From positions 96,033 through 155,176 of the forward strand of contig MNCI01015710.1 in the NCBI GenBank assembly GCA_015680685.1: a DNA stretch of 59,144 nucleotides, written 5' to 3'. Below, one piece after another: positions 22,464 through 34,900 of the stretch. The stretch is from Gnetum montanum (lineage: Eukaryota > Streptophyta > Gnetopsida > Gnetales > Gnetaceae). The position numbers and the translations under genes are program-made. The notes under the pieces are model-generated. The model had not been told where the DNA came from. It worked only from the letters and a program-made list of their open reading frames with translations, and did no database searches. Positions within the stretch are counted from its first letter, which is position 1; each line of letters starts with the position of its first letter.

Positions 22464-23597
22464 TGAAACACCTCAAGAAAATTCATGTGACAAATAAAAA
22501 ACCTTGAAGCCAAAGTTTACATTGTAATTTGATAGAAATTTAAAAGTAAAAATAATTGTTTTATTTTCCCATCAAAAATCCTACCCTATGGCCTTGTTTT
22601 GGCAAAGTTTTGGGTTATTTTTAGTGTGAAAAAAATGAGATTTACAACCCACACATTGTGAATTTCACTTATGCCAACATGTAAATGTCAAAATGGTTGA
22701 AAATGATGATTTTTATTTTTATTTTTATTTTTTTTTTTTTTGCTTCATCCATTGTACCACCCTATCCCATACACTAGGCTAGTGTGTGGAGCTAAAATTG
22801 CCCACATGTTGGAATTTGAGCCATTAAAATAGCCCAAATATGTTGCAAATTTGGCAACAAAGTCCCACACGTTGGTGGCCAATATGTTGAAGTTTTAGAT
22901 GATGAAAAGTGTCAAATACATTAGTGTTCAAAGCCCAAAATGTCAAAAACACTAGTGGTTCACACACTACAGATTTCAAACATCAAAAGCATCAAAAATG
23001 TTGTAGGGAAAATCATAAATTAGTCAAAATCAAATTAGTGGAGAATCAACAAATTTATGGCCTACTTAAACCAAAATTTGCATCATTTTGATAACTTTTG
23101 GATCATTTTGCATTTGGCCGAATTTGAGACTCTTGGAGCAATGCATGATCTAAGAGTCTGTAACCTTTCGTCTAACACAAATCATTGTGAGCAGAGAAAA
23201 CCTGTGGTGGACAATGTTCAAGAACAGATCAACTAAGATAGACAAGTGTAGATCTAGTTGCAAAACATACCCTGTCATCTGCATCAAATTTTAAGGATAT
23301 TTTTGTGCTCTCAAGGTGTTTCACCAATTGTTAATAACATTTAATGCAAAGTTTGCAATCCTTTTTGGTCAAATTGTTTCTTCATCTCTCTATTTCTAGA
23401 TTTAGCACTCAAATCACTATTTCATATGTTTTCGCTTATTTTAGTTTATACATTCGATAACAGACTCCCCAAGTCCTCAAGCAATCAACAAGATCATTTG
23501 AGGCACTTTGGATCCTTTCGAAACCCATGAATTCTAGAGTTAAACTATTTCATATGGGATTTTCAATTTTCCAACATCGAATTTTTCCATTGCTACA
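22464..23597 (+). repeat. 3' LTR of the Tat-type element
   Basis: Begins TGAAACACCTCAAG and ends GCTACA, followed by the target-site duplication AACAT. Homologous to 1689-2849 throughout. It contains a T-rich run (22710-22741) absent from the 5' copy. Divergence from the 5' LTR is clearly visible in each line, so the insertion is old. Confidence 0.85.
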
Positions 23598-23654
23598 AAC
23601 ATAAATGCTGGAAATTGAAACATCTAGCTAGAAAGAGATAACATAAACTACCAA

Positions 23655-23684
23655 ATTGAAACTCCATATATATATATATATATA
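23655..23684. repeat. (AT)n microsatellite
   Basis: Alternating TA, about 24 bp, between the LTR element and the dispersed repeat that follows. Confidence 0.85.
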
Positions 23685-23869
23685 ACATGGTAACAAGGTC
23701 TAATCCATACAAATATCCATATATTCAAAATTAAGAAAAAAAAAGGATATATTGACGATTACAATTCTAAAGATGCCAAATACATGAATAGCCAAAGTGT
23801 AGTATACTTCTAATTTAGGGTATAATCATTATTTTCTTAACTTAATCTATCAGCAATTACAAATAGCCA

Positions 23870-24490
23870 TGATGGTTCAATTAAGAGTTACAACTTCTTA
23901 TGAAGGACAAAAGACTACAAGCTCTCACTTCATAATAAAGTAAGATGTAAAACAATATGGACCAATGAATAAATGAAGAAGAGAAGAAGTATGGAACAAT
24001 AAGGAGCAACAAGCAACGATGGAACAATATAAACAATGGAAAAGATAATGGAATTAGAAACAAGGAAGTCACCACGATTCATAGATTTGCAATGATGATA
24101 CAAAAAATCAAAAGGTTATCAAGGAATTTGAAAGAGAGAGAAGTGAAGCGAGAATCCAATTTTCTAAATAGGACAAGAAGATCCAATATAAACAATTCAT
24201 AATTTGATAGAGTTTCCTAGAAAGGAAGAGAAGACCATCCAAAGGTTACAATGGAAAGTGGAAGAGAGACTACAAAGAAGAAACATGCTACAATTGAGAT
24301 AGTAATCTATAATAAGTCAAGCTATGACTCTCTAAGGAACCCAAGAAGACCCAACCCATGTTAGACTAACCAATAGGGAAAATTCCCAAGGAGACCTATC
24401 ACAAGTAACAAGCAAAGGCAAGCAACATAAAGATGTAGCCAAAGATGAAGAAAAAGATATTACAAAGAAGTATTCCATAAAGTCTAGTGA
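23870..24490. repeat. Dispersed repeat, copy 1 (unclassified)
   Basis: The block from about 24117 to 24480 is clearly homologous to 29135-29500 inside TAF5 intron 12, sharing for example AAATAGGACAAGAAGATCCA, GACTAACCAATAGGGAAAAT and CCCAAGGAGACCTATCAC. Both copies are in the same orientation. No coding sequence or terminal repeats are evident, so the class is unknown; it could be part of an LTR or of a non-autonomous element. Confidence 0.75.
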
Positions 24491-25836
24491 AGTTAAATCA
24501 ACACTGACTTATGAAATACAAGATAAGTTTGTGAAGTTAAGTTCAGGAGAAACATAACGAAATATACTGAACCAAGTCCAAATACAAGAGTTAGTAATAG
24601 ATTAACTTACGAACAACAATCATAAGCATATTCTATCTTATGATAAAGAAGTAAATACGAACCAAAAGAAAGCACCCTACCACGAATTGCAACACAAGTT
24701 CTTAGCAATGTAAAACCTAGAGGTACTATAAGCCTAAAAGATAATGTTACAAATTACCAAAATGAAAAACAAATATCAAATTATGGAATCAGTACAACGT
24801 AACTCTTTTCATCATGAGAAAATTTGTTAGCAGCCAAGTCAATAAGACTTACAATACTCAGAACTACCAAAATTACAAAGAGCAATTATCATTACAAAGA
24901 AAGCTACAATCTTACATCTCCATGGTATTAATATTACTACTAGTCACAAAAAATGAATCTTCTTGTAAAAGATCCTAAGGCATTAACATTCTATTCAAAT
25001 GAACATGATGTCAAAGCAAATCAACACAAAGCTCTAAAGTGGAAACATAGCATCATCACACTAAAGTAACTTAGTGAACTATCCAGATCTTCCATCTCCT
25101 CCCAATCTAATCAACCTATAAACAAGATGGATTATTGGTATAAAACTGAATGAAAAACCTTGGCACCATCTCCAATCGATGAATGGGCAAATCACATGGC
25201 AATTAAAGCATGGCTAACCTGCAAAATATGTTAGCTCAAAATATCTAAGCCAGCATACAAACTTACAACCAAACATCCATCCATCCAATAATACCAATAC
25301 CAAGACTTGCCTACTCCAACCGTCACCACAAACAAAGAGGCTAACATGCACTACACTTAGTGTCAAATGTATGTCATGTTGTCATGTGTACTTACCAAAG
25401 GCCAAAACTAAAATGTATCCAAATCACTCGTTGAAATAGGATGTGCATGGATTAATTATTAGTCTCAAATGAAGCATAAGGTGTCACCCAAGACTCACTT
25501 CCAATGTTTCCCAAACATACGAGTGCTAGAGGCATCAACTCTAGCATTCTAGAGGCAAATAAAAAGGTCCAATGAGACATGGAATCAGCCTCTCACGTAA
25601 GATGGGGCCTACAACGAAACGCACACTAATGCATCCTAGTGGGGGTCAATCACCAAACCATCTCCAATTCTATTCTAGTACCAATTCTAATGGGATGCAA
25701 TTATAGTTCATTTCTCATCCCCAAGGATACAAGTCAGATCCTTCTATTTCATTTGTCACTAAAGATCAGAATTTGCATTTTAACTACAAATAATGTTATA
25801 ATTCAAAACATTAGAATGCATATTCAATTGGGGCCA
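24491..25836. other. Intergenic sequence downstream of TAF5
   Basis: No gene seen on either strand; the open frames are short and composition-driven. A-rich on plus as far as about 25100, then more mixed. Confidence 0.4.
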
Positions 25837-25842
25837 TTTAAT
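25837..25842 (-). terminator. Candidate polyadenylation signal of TAF5
   Basis: ATTAAA on the minus strand, about 85 nt after the TAF5 stop. No AATAAA was seen nearer. Plant signals are loose, so this is only a candidate. Confidence 0.3.
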
Positions 25843-25926
25843 AATATACATAACAGTTCCTTGGCTTTTGCATGGTTTTTGGAACCGTGAAACATAAGAG
25901 AGTGAATAGTACGTTCAGGATTACTT

Positions 25927-25980
25927 TCACGCATTTTTTGTGAAGGCACCAGCAGCAAAGAGAAGATTTCTTCGAGAAAA
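25927..25980 (-). CDS. TAF5: TAF5 exon 19 (stop codon)
   Basis: Residues 629-645, [17 protein letters not shown], then TGA at 25929-25927. Acceptor ATTAG. The motif [11 protein letters not shown] is the usual C-terminal end of TAF5. Confidence 0.93.
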   Translation of the reverse strand, partial: FSRRNLLFAAGAFTKNA

Positions 25981-28900
25981 CTAATCAGAAGAAGAAACCT
26001 CCATTTAGTAAGATAATTGAAGAAAAAAAAAATGTTTGATTCATATGGTAAACAGGTCCATTTCTCTTACCCGTAACGTATAAACTGGAGTCGATTTTGT
26101 AGGTAAAGATTTAAGCAATCGCAATCTGTGTGTGGCTCCACCTCTAGCAATGGAAATACAAAATTCAGGGTTAGCTTTCACAGCACACGTTAATTTAAAA
26201 CCATATATATGACAAAAAAAGAAAGCAATGAGATTACTTCTCCTCAGCCTTTGGTAATTTTGAACTGGCATTGACATCCCACAACTTAACTGTGCAATCT
26301 GCAGACCCAGATGCCAGGATTGAACCTTCACAACTGCCAAATAATAAGTGGTTAGATGCAAACAAGATGTAACCTCACAATTTGAACGAAAGAGCATTTT
26401 TTCCGTGGCTAGGAAAAATATAAAAGGGTATGCATGTTACGAATTCGTGTCAAAAGGTTTATTAGATTAAACCTGAAAGCAAGTGTCCATACGCATGATG
26501 AATGCCCCATTAGAGGATTTACGCAATTGGCAGTAGAAATGTCCCAGAGCTTTATAACACCATCCTCGTCCCCAGAAGCAATATACCGACCATCTGGAGA
26601 CATGGCTAGTGCCAAAACTGTTGCTCTATGACCAAGAAATACTCGAGCACAATCACCATTTCGCACATCCCACAACCTGACAGTCTTATCACTTGATCCT
26701 GTGGCAATGTAGTTGCAATTAACATGCCATTGCACACACTGTATTGGAAAACACAATTTTAGTGAAGGTCAACATTTCAATGCATCAATTCGAAGAACAC
26801 AGTTAAAGGGCCTAACCCAAGCTAGATTTCTAAAACTTTAATTCCTAGAAAATACAATGGCATAAATAATAAATTCTGGCAGGAACTGAAGGAAATTATT
26901 TTGTGCTAAATACACTGAACTTCAGAATCAGAAAGAAATAAAATACATATGTATTATCAAAATTATCGTTTAGAAAGTTTTAAAATTCTGAGAAGTTAAA
27001 TAAAGATTTTATTAACGATAAAATTATTGTTTGGAGTACAGGCATGAAATTCTATGGATCTTAGCTGAGAACAAAGGGATAAGTTCAAGGATCCATTGCA
27101 ATGGTCCTCAACCTTAAAAATTAAACGTACAACATGGAATTCTCTCCTTCAGAACCCTAACCATTTCACAGAACATTTGATCAATCGTTCATAGAATAGC
27201 GACATATGTCAGTGTAGCGAATTGCAATTGAACCTAGAACCTGTATTTCAAACGTCACAAGTCTTAACCAATGATATACACCTCACTGATCCTTTGGTAA
27301 GCTTGTGACTTGAATTCAGCTCAATTCCAGTGGATTATACAGGATATAAAGAAATTGTGTGAAATTGGTATAACTGAAATATGATCAACAGATCCCTAGG
27401 GTCTCCACATAAACATAATAAATTACTTAAATTTCAATTTCAATAAATTTTGCATTCACGAATGAATACATATCACGCATCTGCAGACAAAGAATAACTT
27501 ACATCAACATCAGAAAGATGACCAGCAAAAACTCTAATAGGATACATTCTTTCAATAGTCCAAAGTCTGGCAGAACGATCATGTGAAGATGTCACAAAGT
27601 AATGTCCATATGGACTAAACTGCAGCCACAATATTCAAAAAATCAGAAAATAAAATTGAAGACTCAATATACTATATATATTTTAAAATGGCAAGTTACA
27701 ATTCAAAGCCTCCAGTTTTCAATGTTGCATTCCAGGTAAAAACATGTTTAGTTTCAAATTACAACTAAGCTAGCCACCAACTCATAACCATGACTGGCTA
27801 GAAACATTATGCTAACAACATGTACACAAGAAATCTCAGGCATTCAATATATATTTTAATTAATAGTAGCTATGCAGACCCCTTAAAATTATAGAATTGG
27901 AAAATGAAACACAAACATCATAAAATTGGAAAATGAATAGTCAGTCTATGGAAAGGATTTTGATAGCAGGGTACCTGAACGTCCCACACAGGATAATTAT
28001 GCCCCTTGTAGCAAACAAGATTAGAGTTAAAGTTACGACTCCAAAGTCGAACTGCACAAAATAATTGAGGTTAAAGTCTGTCGGAACTATGTACATCAAC
28101 TAAATATTCTAAATAAATGATTCCAATGGTAAAAATGCACACCTGTTGAATCGGCAGAAGCAGATAAAATGTAATTTCCATCTAGACTGAAATTTGCTGC
28201 ATAAACTGGCCCTGCATGACCTTGAAATAAAGTATAAGGCCTCTTCCCAGATCCCACGGTTGCCGAATTCTCGTTTAGGCCATCTACTTGGTTTACGGCT
28301 TCACAGGTAGGCATCAAAGTCGTTACTCAATAGGTAAGCTAGAATGCTAGAATTCAATGGTTAACACTTGCATGATTAACTATGCTTTAAAATTTTTACA
28401 GATGACCAAATTGGTAATAGCCGTGTTAATAAACACACGATTGTCAACAAAAATAAGTACAGCTGTTGAATTTAAAACCAGGAGAAATTTTCAACAAAAA
28501 AGAAATATCCTTGAAAATTTCTTCTTCTAGTGCAAACACAAATAAATCATTAATGAACTTATAAATATATTAGTTTCATTGACATGCTACATACTGGTCT
28601 AGATAGAGGTTATCTATCATAAGGTCTACCTGCACAACTTGACCTTCAAAAACATAAATGATTATCATTCGCTTCTTATTCATTTTAAGACAAGTCTTGT
28701 TTTAAATAACAGATATGTAAGAAATATCAGAAATAATATGTTACCTTTGTTAGAATATGATCATGACACGATGCACAATCATCAATTTCGTAACAATCCA
28801 AGGTTGTCTGTAATCACTTGTGATGAGTCATAACAAAAGGATGTGACTTATCATGCAACCCATTACGCCCTTATCCATGGAACATAAGCAACCGTCAATC

Positions 28901-31900
28901 AGTTACAAAGGGTAAAAAGTAGAATCAGTAAATGTGGTAAGAAACAATCTAAAGATTGAGAAAATAGTCCATGCAGATAACGATAAATCATAAGAAACGA
29001 TATTGGATGTAGTGCTGCACACAAGACAATCAAAATCAGAACCACAAGAAACCAAAGATACATGTCCAAAGTAAGAAAGCAGTCAGTACCAAGAAACATA
29101 ATTGAAAAGATAAGTCGTTAAGATCCAAGATGCCAAAAGGCTACCAAAGTTGTTTGTAAGAGAGAAGTGAAGTTAGGATCCAATTTCCTAAATAGGACAA
29201 GAAGATCCAAGGTGAGTCATTTGTAATATGGTCCAGTTTCTGAAAGAGGAAGAGAAGACCACCCAAAAGGTTACGAAGGAATGTAGAAGAAAGACTACAA
29301 AGAAGGGACAAGCTACAATTGAGGCAGCAGTTCATAACAGGTCAAGTTGTGGATCTCTGAGGAACCCAAAAAGGCCCAACCCACGTAAGACTAACCAATA
29401 GGGAAAATTCCCAAGGAGACCTATCACGAGTACTAGGCAAAGGCAAGCATCATAAGGATGCAGCCAAAGAAAGAATAAGAATATGAAAAAGTCATTACAA
29501 AGAATAGATTCATAACAAGATTGAAAGACACCAAGGATGACTGCAGAATATGGACAATGCGATTATGAAAGACGTACAATGATGAATTGTTTAATCAACA
29601 AGTTATATATTAAGTTTTCTCATAACCTAAATGATCCTTGTATAATTAGAGTTGTCCAAGAGACATAAAACCGAACTCTAACAACCTTCTTGATATCTCT
29701 AAATATAGAATCACAGCTATATATGACATAAAGTGACACCAAATGCTTTAGTAACATGAAACAAGAAGTTTATGACTCAACTATACAAGTATCACTGGTT
29801 TGTAATGGTAGAATAATTACTACATACAAATTAGCTTCTTGGTAGAATAACTATTACATACAAATTATTTTTTAAAAAAAACTTGAAGAACCTTTGTCAA
29901 AGGCAAGGATTGCTTATATTCAAATAGACATTGTTGGGATAAGGCTAGGATGATGATGATCTAAACAAACATGCATTTAGAAGAACAGTTTCAGATCTTG
30001 TGAAAACTGTCTATAAAGAATAAAAACAGTTACATCATTGAAGAGGTAACAGATTCCAATAAAAACAATCTAACGTCCACTTCATGAAGAATAAATCAGC
30101 TATTTTAAGATTAATCATCATCTTAGCCCATCAGCATGGGCTAACTCTTTAAGGTAGGCGAAGGATTTGACAATGATTTACCATGTCCCTAGGTGGTATG
30201 TGCCATCACATAACTCTTGGGATCAAACCTATGACGTGCTCTAACCAAGTAAACTATGCCTTCTAACAGCTATTTTAAGATGAACAGACAACATAAAGGT
30301 ACATCTAAAATATATTGTTCAAGTGTTTCTACTAAATGGCTAATAACAATCTAACACCTATATCACCATCCAAATCAGAGCTTCCAAACTAGCCACATCA
30401 CCCTTAGACATTATTTCAACAACGCTGCAGAAATGTGTATGTACAAAACGTACCATTCTCAGTGCCTGGATGTTCTTCAACGGTTTTTGTCATATTCCAT
30501 ACCTGTTCACTTTCCGGTTAAGTATGATCTTTAATCTTTGGAATAACACAACATGAAAAATAGTTACCTTCAAAGAAGAATCAGAGAAGCCTCCAACAAC
30601 TAAACTTCCATCCTGGGAGACGGATGCACAATTCAGGCTAACAATAATGAAACTTTCCGTTAATATAAAATTAAATGAAATACAATCCACAAATTCTCAA
30701 AAAAAAAAAAAAAAAAAAAACCATTAATCAAATGATGAAATGCTAATACATAAAATACCTATTATGGGTGTTGATAAATGTATAGAAGCTAACCGATGGT
30801 AATGCATTGCTGCTAACTTGAACACGATTTCGCAGGTCTTCTAAAACAGATTGTTCAACTTCCATGGATCTGCAAACATATAATAGCCATGAAACGCCAC
30901 ATTAAAAATAGAAAATAAACATATTCATATGAAAACCAAATAACAATTGGCCATAAACAGTAAATGCAGCATATTCAAAAAATAGGCAAAGTCTTAATAA
31001 TAGCATAACTTCCATGCACATGGTAATGCCACATCCAACTTTATGTTATCTTTTACAGGAATGATATTAAAACATTTATGGAAAGGATATTACATTAAAG
31101 TCAGAACGTGATCAGAGGGATTTAAAAGCAAAGGGTGGAAGCAGGAATAATTCGACATTGATGATTCACCCTGGCATTATCGAAAGCTTTCCTGGAACGT
31201 TACAGTACCTATCAACTAAGAACAAAGGGTTCATGACTAAGGAAAATTTATTTGTTTAATTCACATGATATATGTTGCGATGTTTCCTGGATGATAAACA
31301 GCTCTTAAACATATTTATACCAAGAAAAAACTCTGTAACTGGAATGATTCAAAACATGATAAAAGGCCACATCGAATGCATTGTTATAATCGGCTTTCAT
31401 GTAGCTCCCTGTCAAATATCAATCCAATCCTCAAACTAGTACATTTATAAATATTCTGCTAGGCACTAAAAAAGATTGAACCATCATAGATGTTAATAAA
31501 ATCATTTTTCATCATTATTATCCTCACTACTTTATCCTGTCAACCTAAAAACAACCTCATGAGTTCCTTTGTCTATTCTTGTTTGTTGAAGGCTAAATCT
31601 TAAAATTTAAGGGGTTTATTATGTCCAGATGTTTAAGATGTCCAAAGATAGAACTACTGGTTGTTATGACCCTCTGGGAACACAGCCATCTGACTTTAAC
31701 ATAGTTATAATAATGTCTCTCCTAGATCAAACTCATAGCCTGCTGGTTGACAAAGCAATGAAAATACCAATTACCTATCACCTCAGTGGATTATGCCTAT
31801 GCGCAGACCTTAGCAATCTATTGGACAAAACTCTTTTCAGTAATATCCTTTGAAACTTCTTGTATATCTTAACGCAACATGCCAGGACATAACCTATGCC

Positions 31901-34900
31901 TTCTGAAATTCAAGTCACAAGTCTTATAAACAAGATGAATCAATAGGGACATCACAGCCTACCCTGTCCATTTTAATTATTTTATACCATGTATTCTTAG
32001 GTTTACTTCTTCCTTAACTGTCTTCAAATTGGTTCAATTATTCCCTCGGACAAGAGCAATCTCCAATATATTCCACATACTTCTTAGGACGATATTCAAA
32101 AACTTCACATAATCAACATTCCAAAAGACACAAAATATCCTGTCAGATTCTTAACCAAATATCTATAGAAGCATAACCTTATCAAGCAACTTGTACGGAA
32201 AATAGTAACCCCTCCAACATGATAAAATCAATTTATTGTTCCTACTCTTTGAGTTTCTCTTACGTATTAATTAATGACATGTATGCCCTGGCACATTTCA
32301 AAAGCTAAGCTGAAAAATGTGCCAACATTTCACATGGAAGAGCCCCTATAAGTTTGTATTTCATGTAGCTACTAAAACTCAACAAGAAACACACACTAAT
32401 ATCAATTATTATAAACAGAAATATCTAACCTTCATTGGCAACTAAATATAGTTGCTATAAACAACCACAGAAAGAAAACTAACTATGATAGCATTAATGA
32501 GGAAGACAGGCAAAGAGCAAGTACATGCTTGGCAATGGAAGTTCAGCTTTCACTTGTGGGGCAGACCGTACATTAGTCTCCATCCGTGCACCTTTGCTTG
32601 TTGCACTGGTAACCTTATCCTTTTTTAACTTTTTGCTAGGACCTCCAGACTTTCCACCATCTCCAGCCTTTTTCTGTATTTCACAAATGGTGGTATCAAC
32701 ATATAAGAGATAAATAGAATCAACAACGTGGGGGTACATATGTGCATACATAATTTTTTTTTCTCTTTTCTTTTTTCCTTTTTTAATTTAAGCAAGAAAC
32801 TCCTAGTGTCTACTGTGGCTGGGTCACAAGTCCATCATTCAAGATATAAAGTTGTTGAAACTTGAAAGATCCAGCATTGAACCAACAAGATGTTTTTAAA
32901 TCTATCTTGGGAAAATGATATTCAATCTTAAGAATGTTGTTTAATTGTTCATGGTATATCCAAGCGAATCATGGATGATACAGTTGTCTTATTCAGAGAT
33001 CATTTTTTCTTAACAAGATTAATATTAGATACTAGATATACTTTAACAGAGGAATAAAAACAAAATTTTACTTTTACCTGTTCAGAACACGCCAAAAACA
33101 AAAACAAAACAAAAAATGAGGAACAAAACTCAATTTTCCTCAGATAGCTTGTCGTATGTTTTTGCTGATTTTAGTGCATTTTTCTCCATTTTTGTTTTGT
33201 AAGTTTCTGTTTCTGAACTGACATTCAGCGTTAAACAATTTGGGTAAATACATAGGACCAAAGTTTAGAGACCATCATTTTGAAGGATAGTAGAGTGCTT
33301 ATTTCTCAAGTCAGAAGATGTAGGTTCAGACCTGGGTGCAGCCACTCGAAGTTAGGCTTTTGCCCATCTAACAAACCTCACAGAACCCTGCTTGGTAGGA
33401 TGAGTTTTTTTTCTTTTTTTTTTCTTCTTTTTTTTTTTTTTTGAATAGTTCAGGCTTTATTAAATAGTAGAAACATTTACAACCAGGAAAAGGGGCACCC
33501 GGCAACCAACATCCCATGTGCTGACACCACCCAAGCCACCATTGCAGGTGTTAGCCTACAATCAAACCAAAACCTAACCCTAAAATCCAGAAACCCAAAG
33601 AAAAGGAGGGTTTCCAAACGGACTGAAATATCAATCACTTACAAGAAAGCACAAAGCCAAGACAAACAATCATGCAATCCCCCCCCCAAGCCCAGGACAG
33701 TGACCAACAGCCATCTGACGACAACCAAAAGGGGGCCACAATCATGACTAATCCCGATCATGGCACCCGACCTGATCCCATAGTGTTGTTCCCCCAACCC
33801 CTGTGCCCACGCCACCCTGCCCCCCTCTCTCAATCCCACCCTTCTACCATATCCTACTGTGCATTCTCCGTGTCTAGCCATGTGCCCCTTTCCTCCCCCG
33901 ACCATGGACTATCATGCCATAACAACTATTGAAACAGCTCCCATCTTTGCTGGTTCCTACGGGACAGATCTGCCATTCTTCCCTATGTCTAGCCACCAAA
34001 TCGATCACCTTTTGGAAAGCCTCTTCACAAGCATTCCAACCCTCCTTACAAAACTATCTCTCCTCCTAAGCCTGTTTTCCCACTGCCCTGCACACCTGCC
34101 CAACCTCCGCCAACCTCATCGGTGCATGTTCACTCCTCCCCTACGGAGCCATCGAGGAACTCGCTACCCCGCCCACTCCCCTGGGCGGCCCAAAGCCTAA
34201 CACAACAACCCCACAACTATCCTAGAACCATCGTTGTTGGTAAACCAGCAAAGGCGTCGGATAGACCATCGTCGGGACCTCTGTCCCATGGCACCAAAGC
34301 ACCAAGATAAGCCTTGCATACCTTCTTGGTCGCCATCATCACAAGGAAATCAGGAGGAAGCATGGTATGTTAACCTACAATCCCCTCCTAAGATAGTGCA
34401 TAAATGCAACGTGCACTCCCAGCAACTTCGACACAACGCCGGATTGCACTAGAAATGTGTCAACAAGGGCCATTGCCTTTACCATATCAGCAGCAGTGCA
34501 GTCCAAGGGACATGGCCACTAGTCGTTTTTGGAGAATGGCCGTGGAAGAACTAATGTGCATACTCATAGCTATGCAGCACCGGTTGGAACACCTCCCCCT
34601 CTGCTGGGACACCCAATGCCTCAACCACAACCCCCTCCATTAACAAGATCCTCCTTCCTCAAAATGTTGTATCCTCCCCAACCCACCACTCAAACAAAGT
34701 ATCATCTGCCAGATCTGGCACTCCATCGATCCAAAGTAGCAAGTCCACCCATATGGCCCATTGCACCAACGCCCACAACTCTCTGTCTACTCTAAACTCT
34801 ACTACTGCCGACTGTTGATATCGCAAGAGCCCCATACCGTGTTGCTTCTTCCCACGCCCTAAGTCCATTAGTGGCAACAACTGACGGTAGTGATAGTCAT

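Larger units (their letters stand above)
1689..23597 (+). mobile_element. Large Ty3/gypsy LTR retrotransposon, Tat type, degenerate, with nested insertions
   Basis: Two direct repeats of about 1.15 kb (1689-2849 and 22464-23597) bound the element. The 5-bp sequence AACAT occurs immediately before the first (1684-1688) and after the second (23598-23602), as expected for a target-site duplication. Between them, all on the plus strand, are remnants of gag (about 4.6-5.3 kb), protease (about 6.4-6.9 kb), reverse transcriptase (18.6-19.2 kb), RNase H (19.25-19.5 kb), a second archaeal-type RNase H (19.55-19.96 kb) and integrase (20.2-21.3 kb). The double RNase H is characteristic of the Tat/Ogre/Retand group of Ty3/gypsy elements. 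At 21.9 kb it is larger than usual because an antisense LINE of about 5.6 kb, itself containing a solo LTR, and several tandem arrays have grown inside it. Every coding part has stops, so it is dead. Confidence 0.85.

Noticed and set aside
26028-26397. 118-codon frame as a separate protein
   Set aside because: It runs through TAF5 exons 17-18 and the intron between them in a partly wrong phase; the spliced exons give the conserved protein.
30105-30278. A tRNA gene
   Set aside because: A and B boxes are present but the acceptor and anticodon stems do not pair; it reads as a tRNA-derived SINE head.
33639-34800. Overlapping proline- and histidine-rich frames on both strands
   Set aside because: They lie in the GC-richer 3' part of the antisense LINE and are chance frames; no conserved motif seen.
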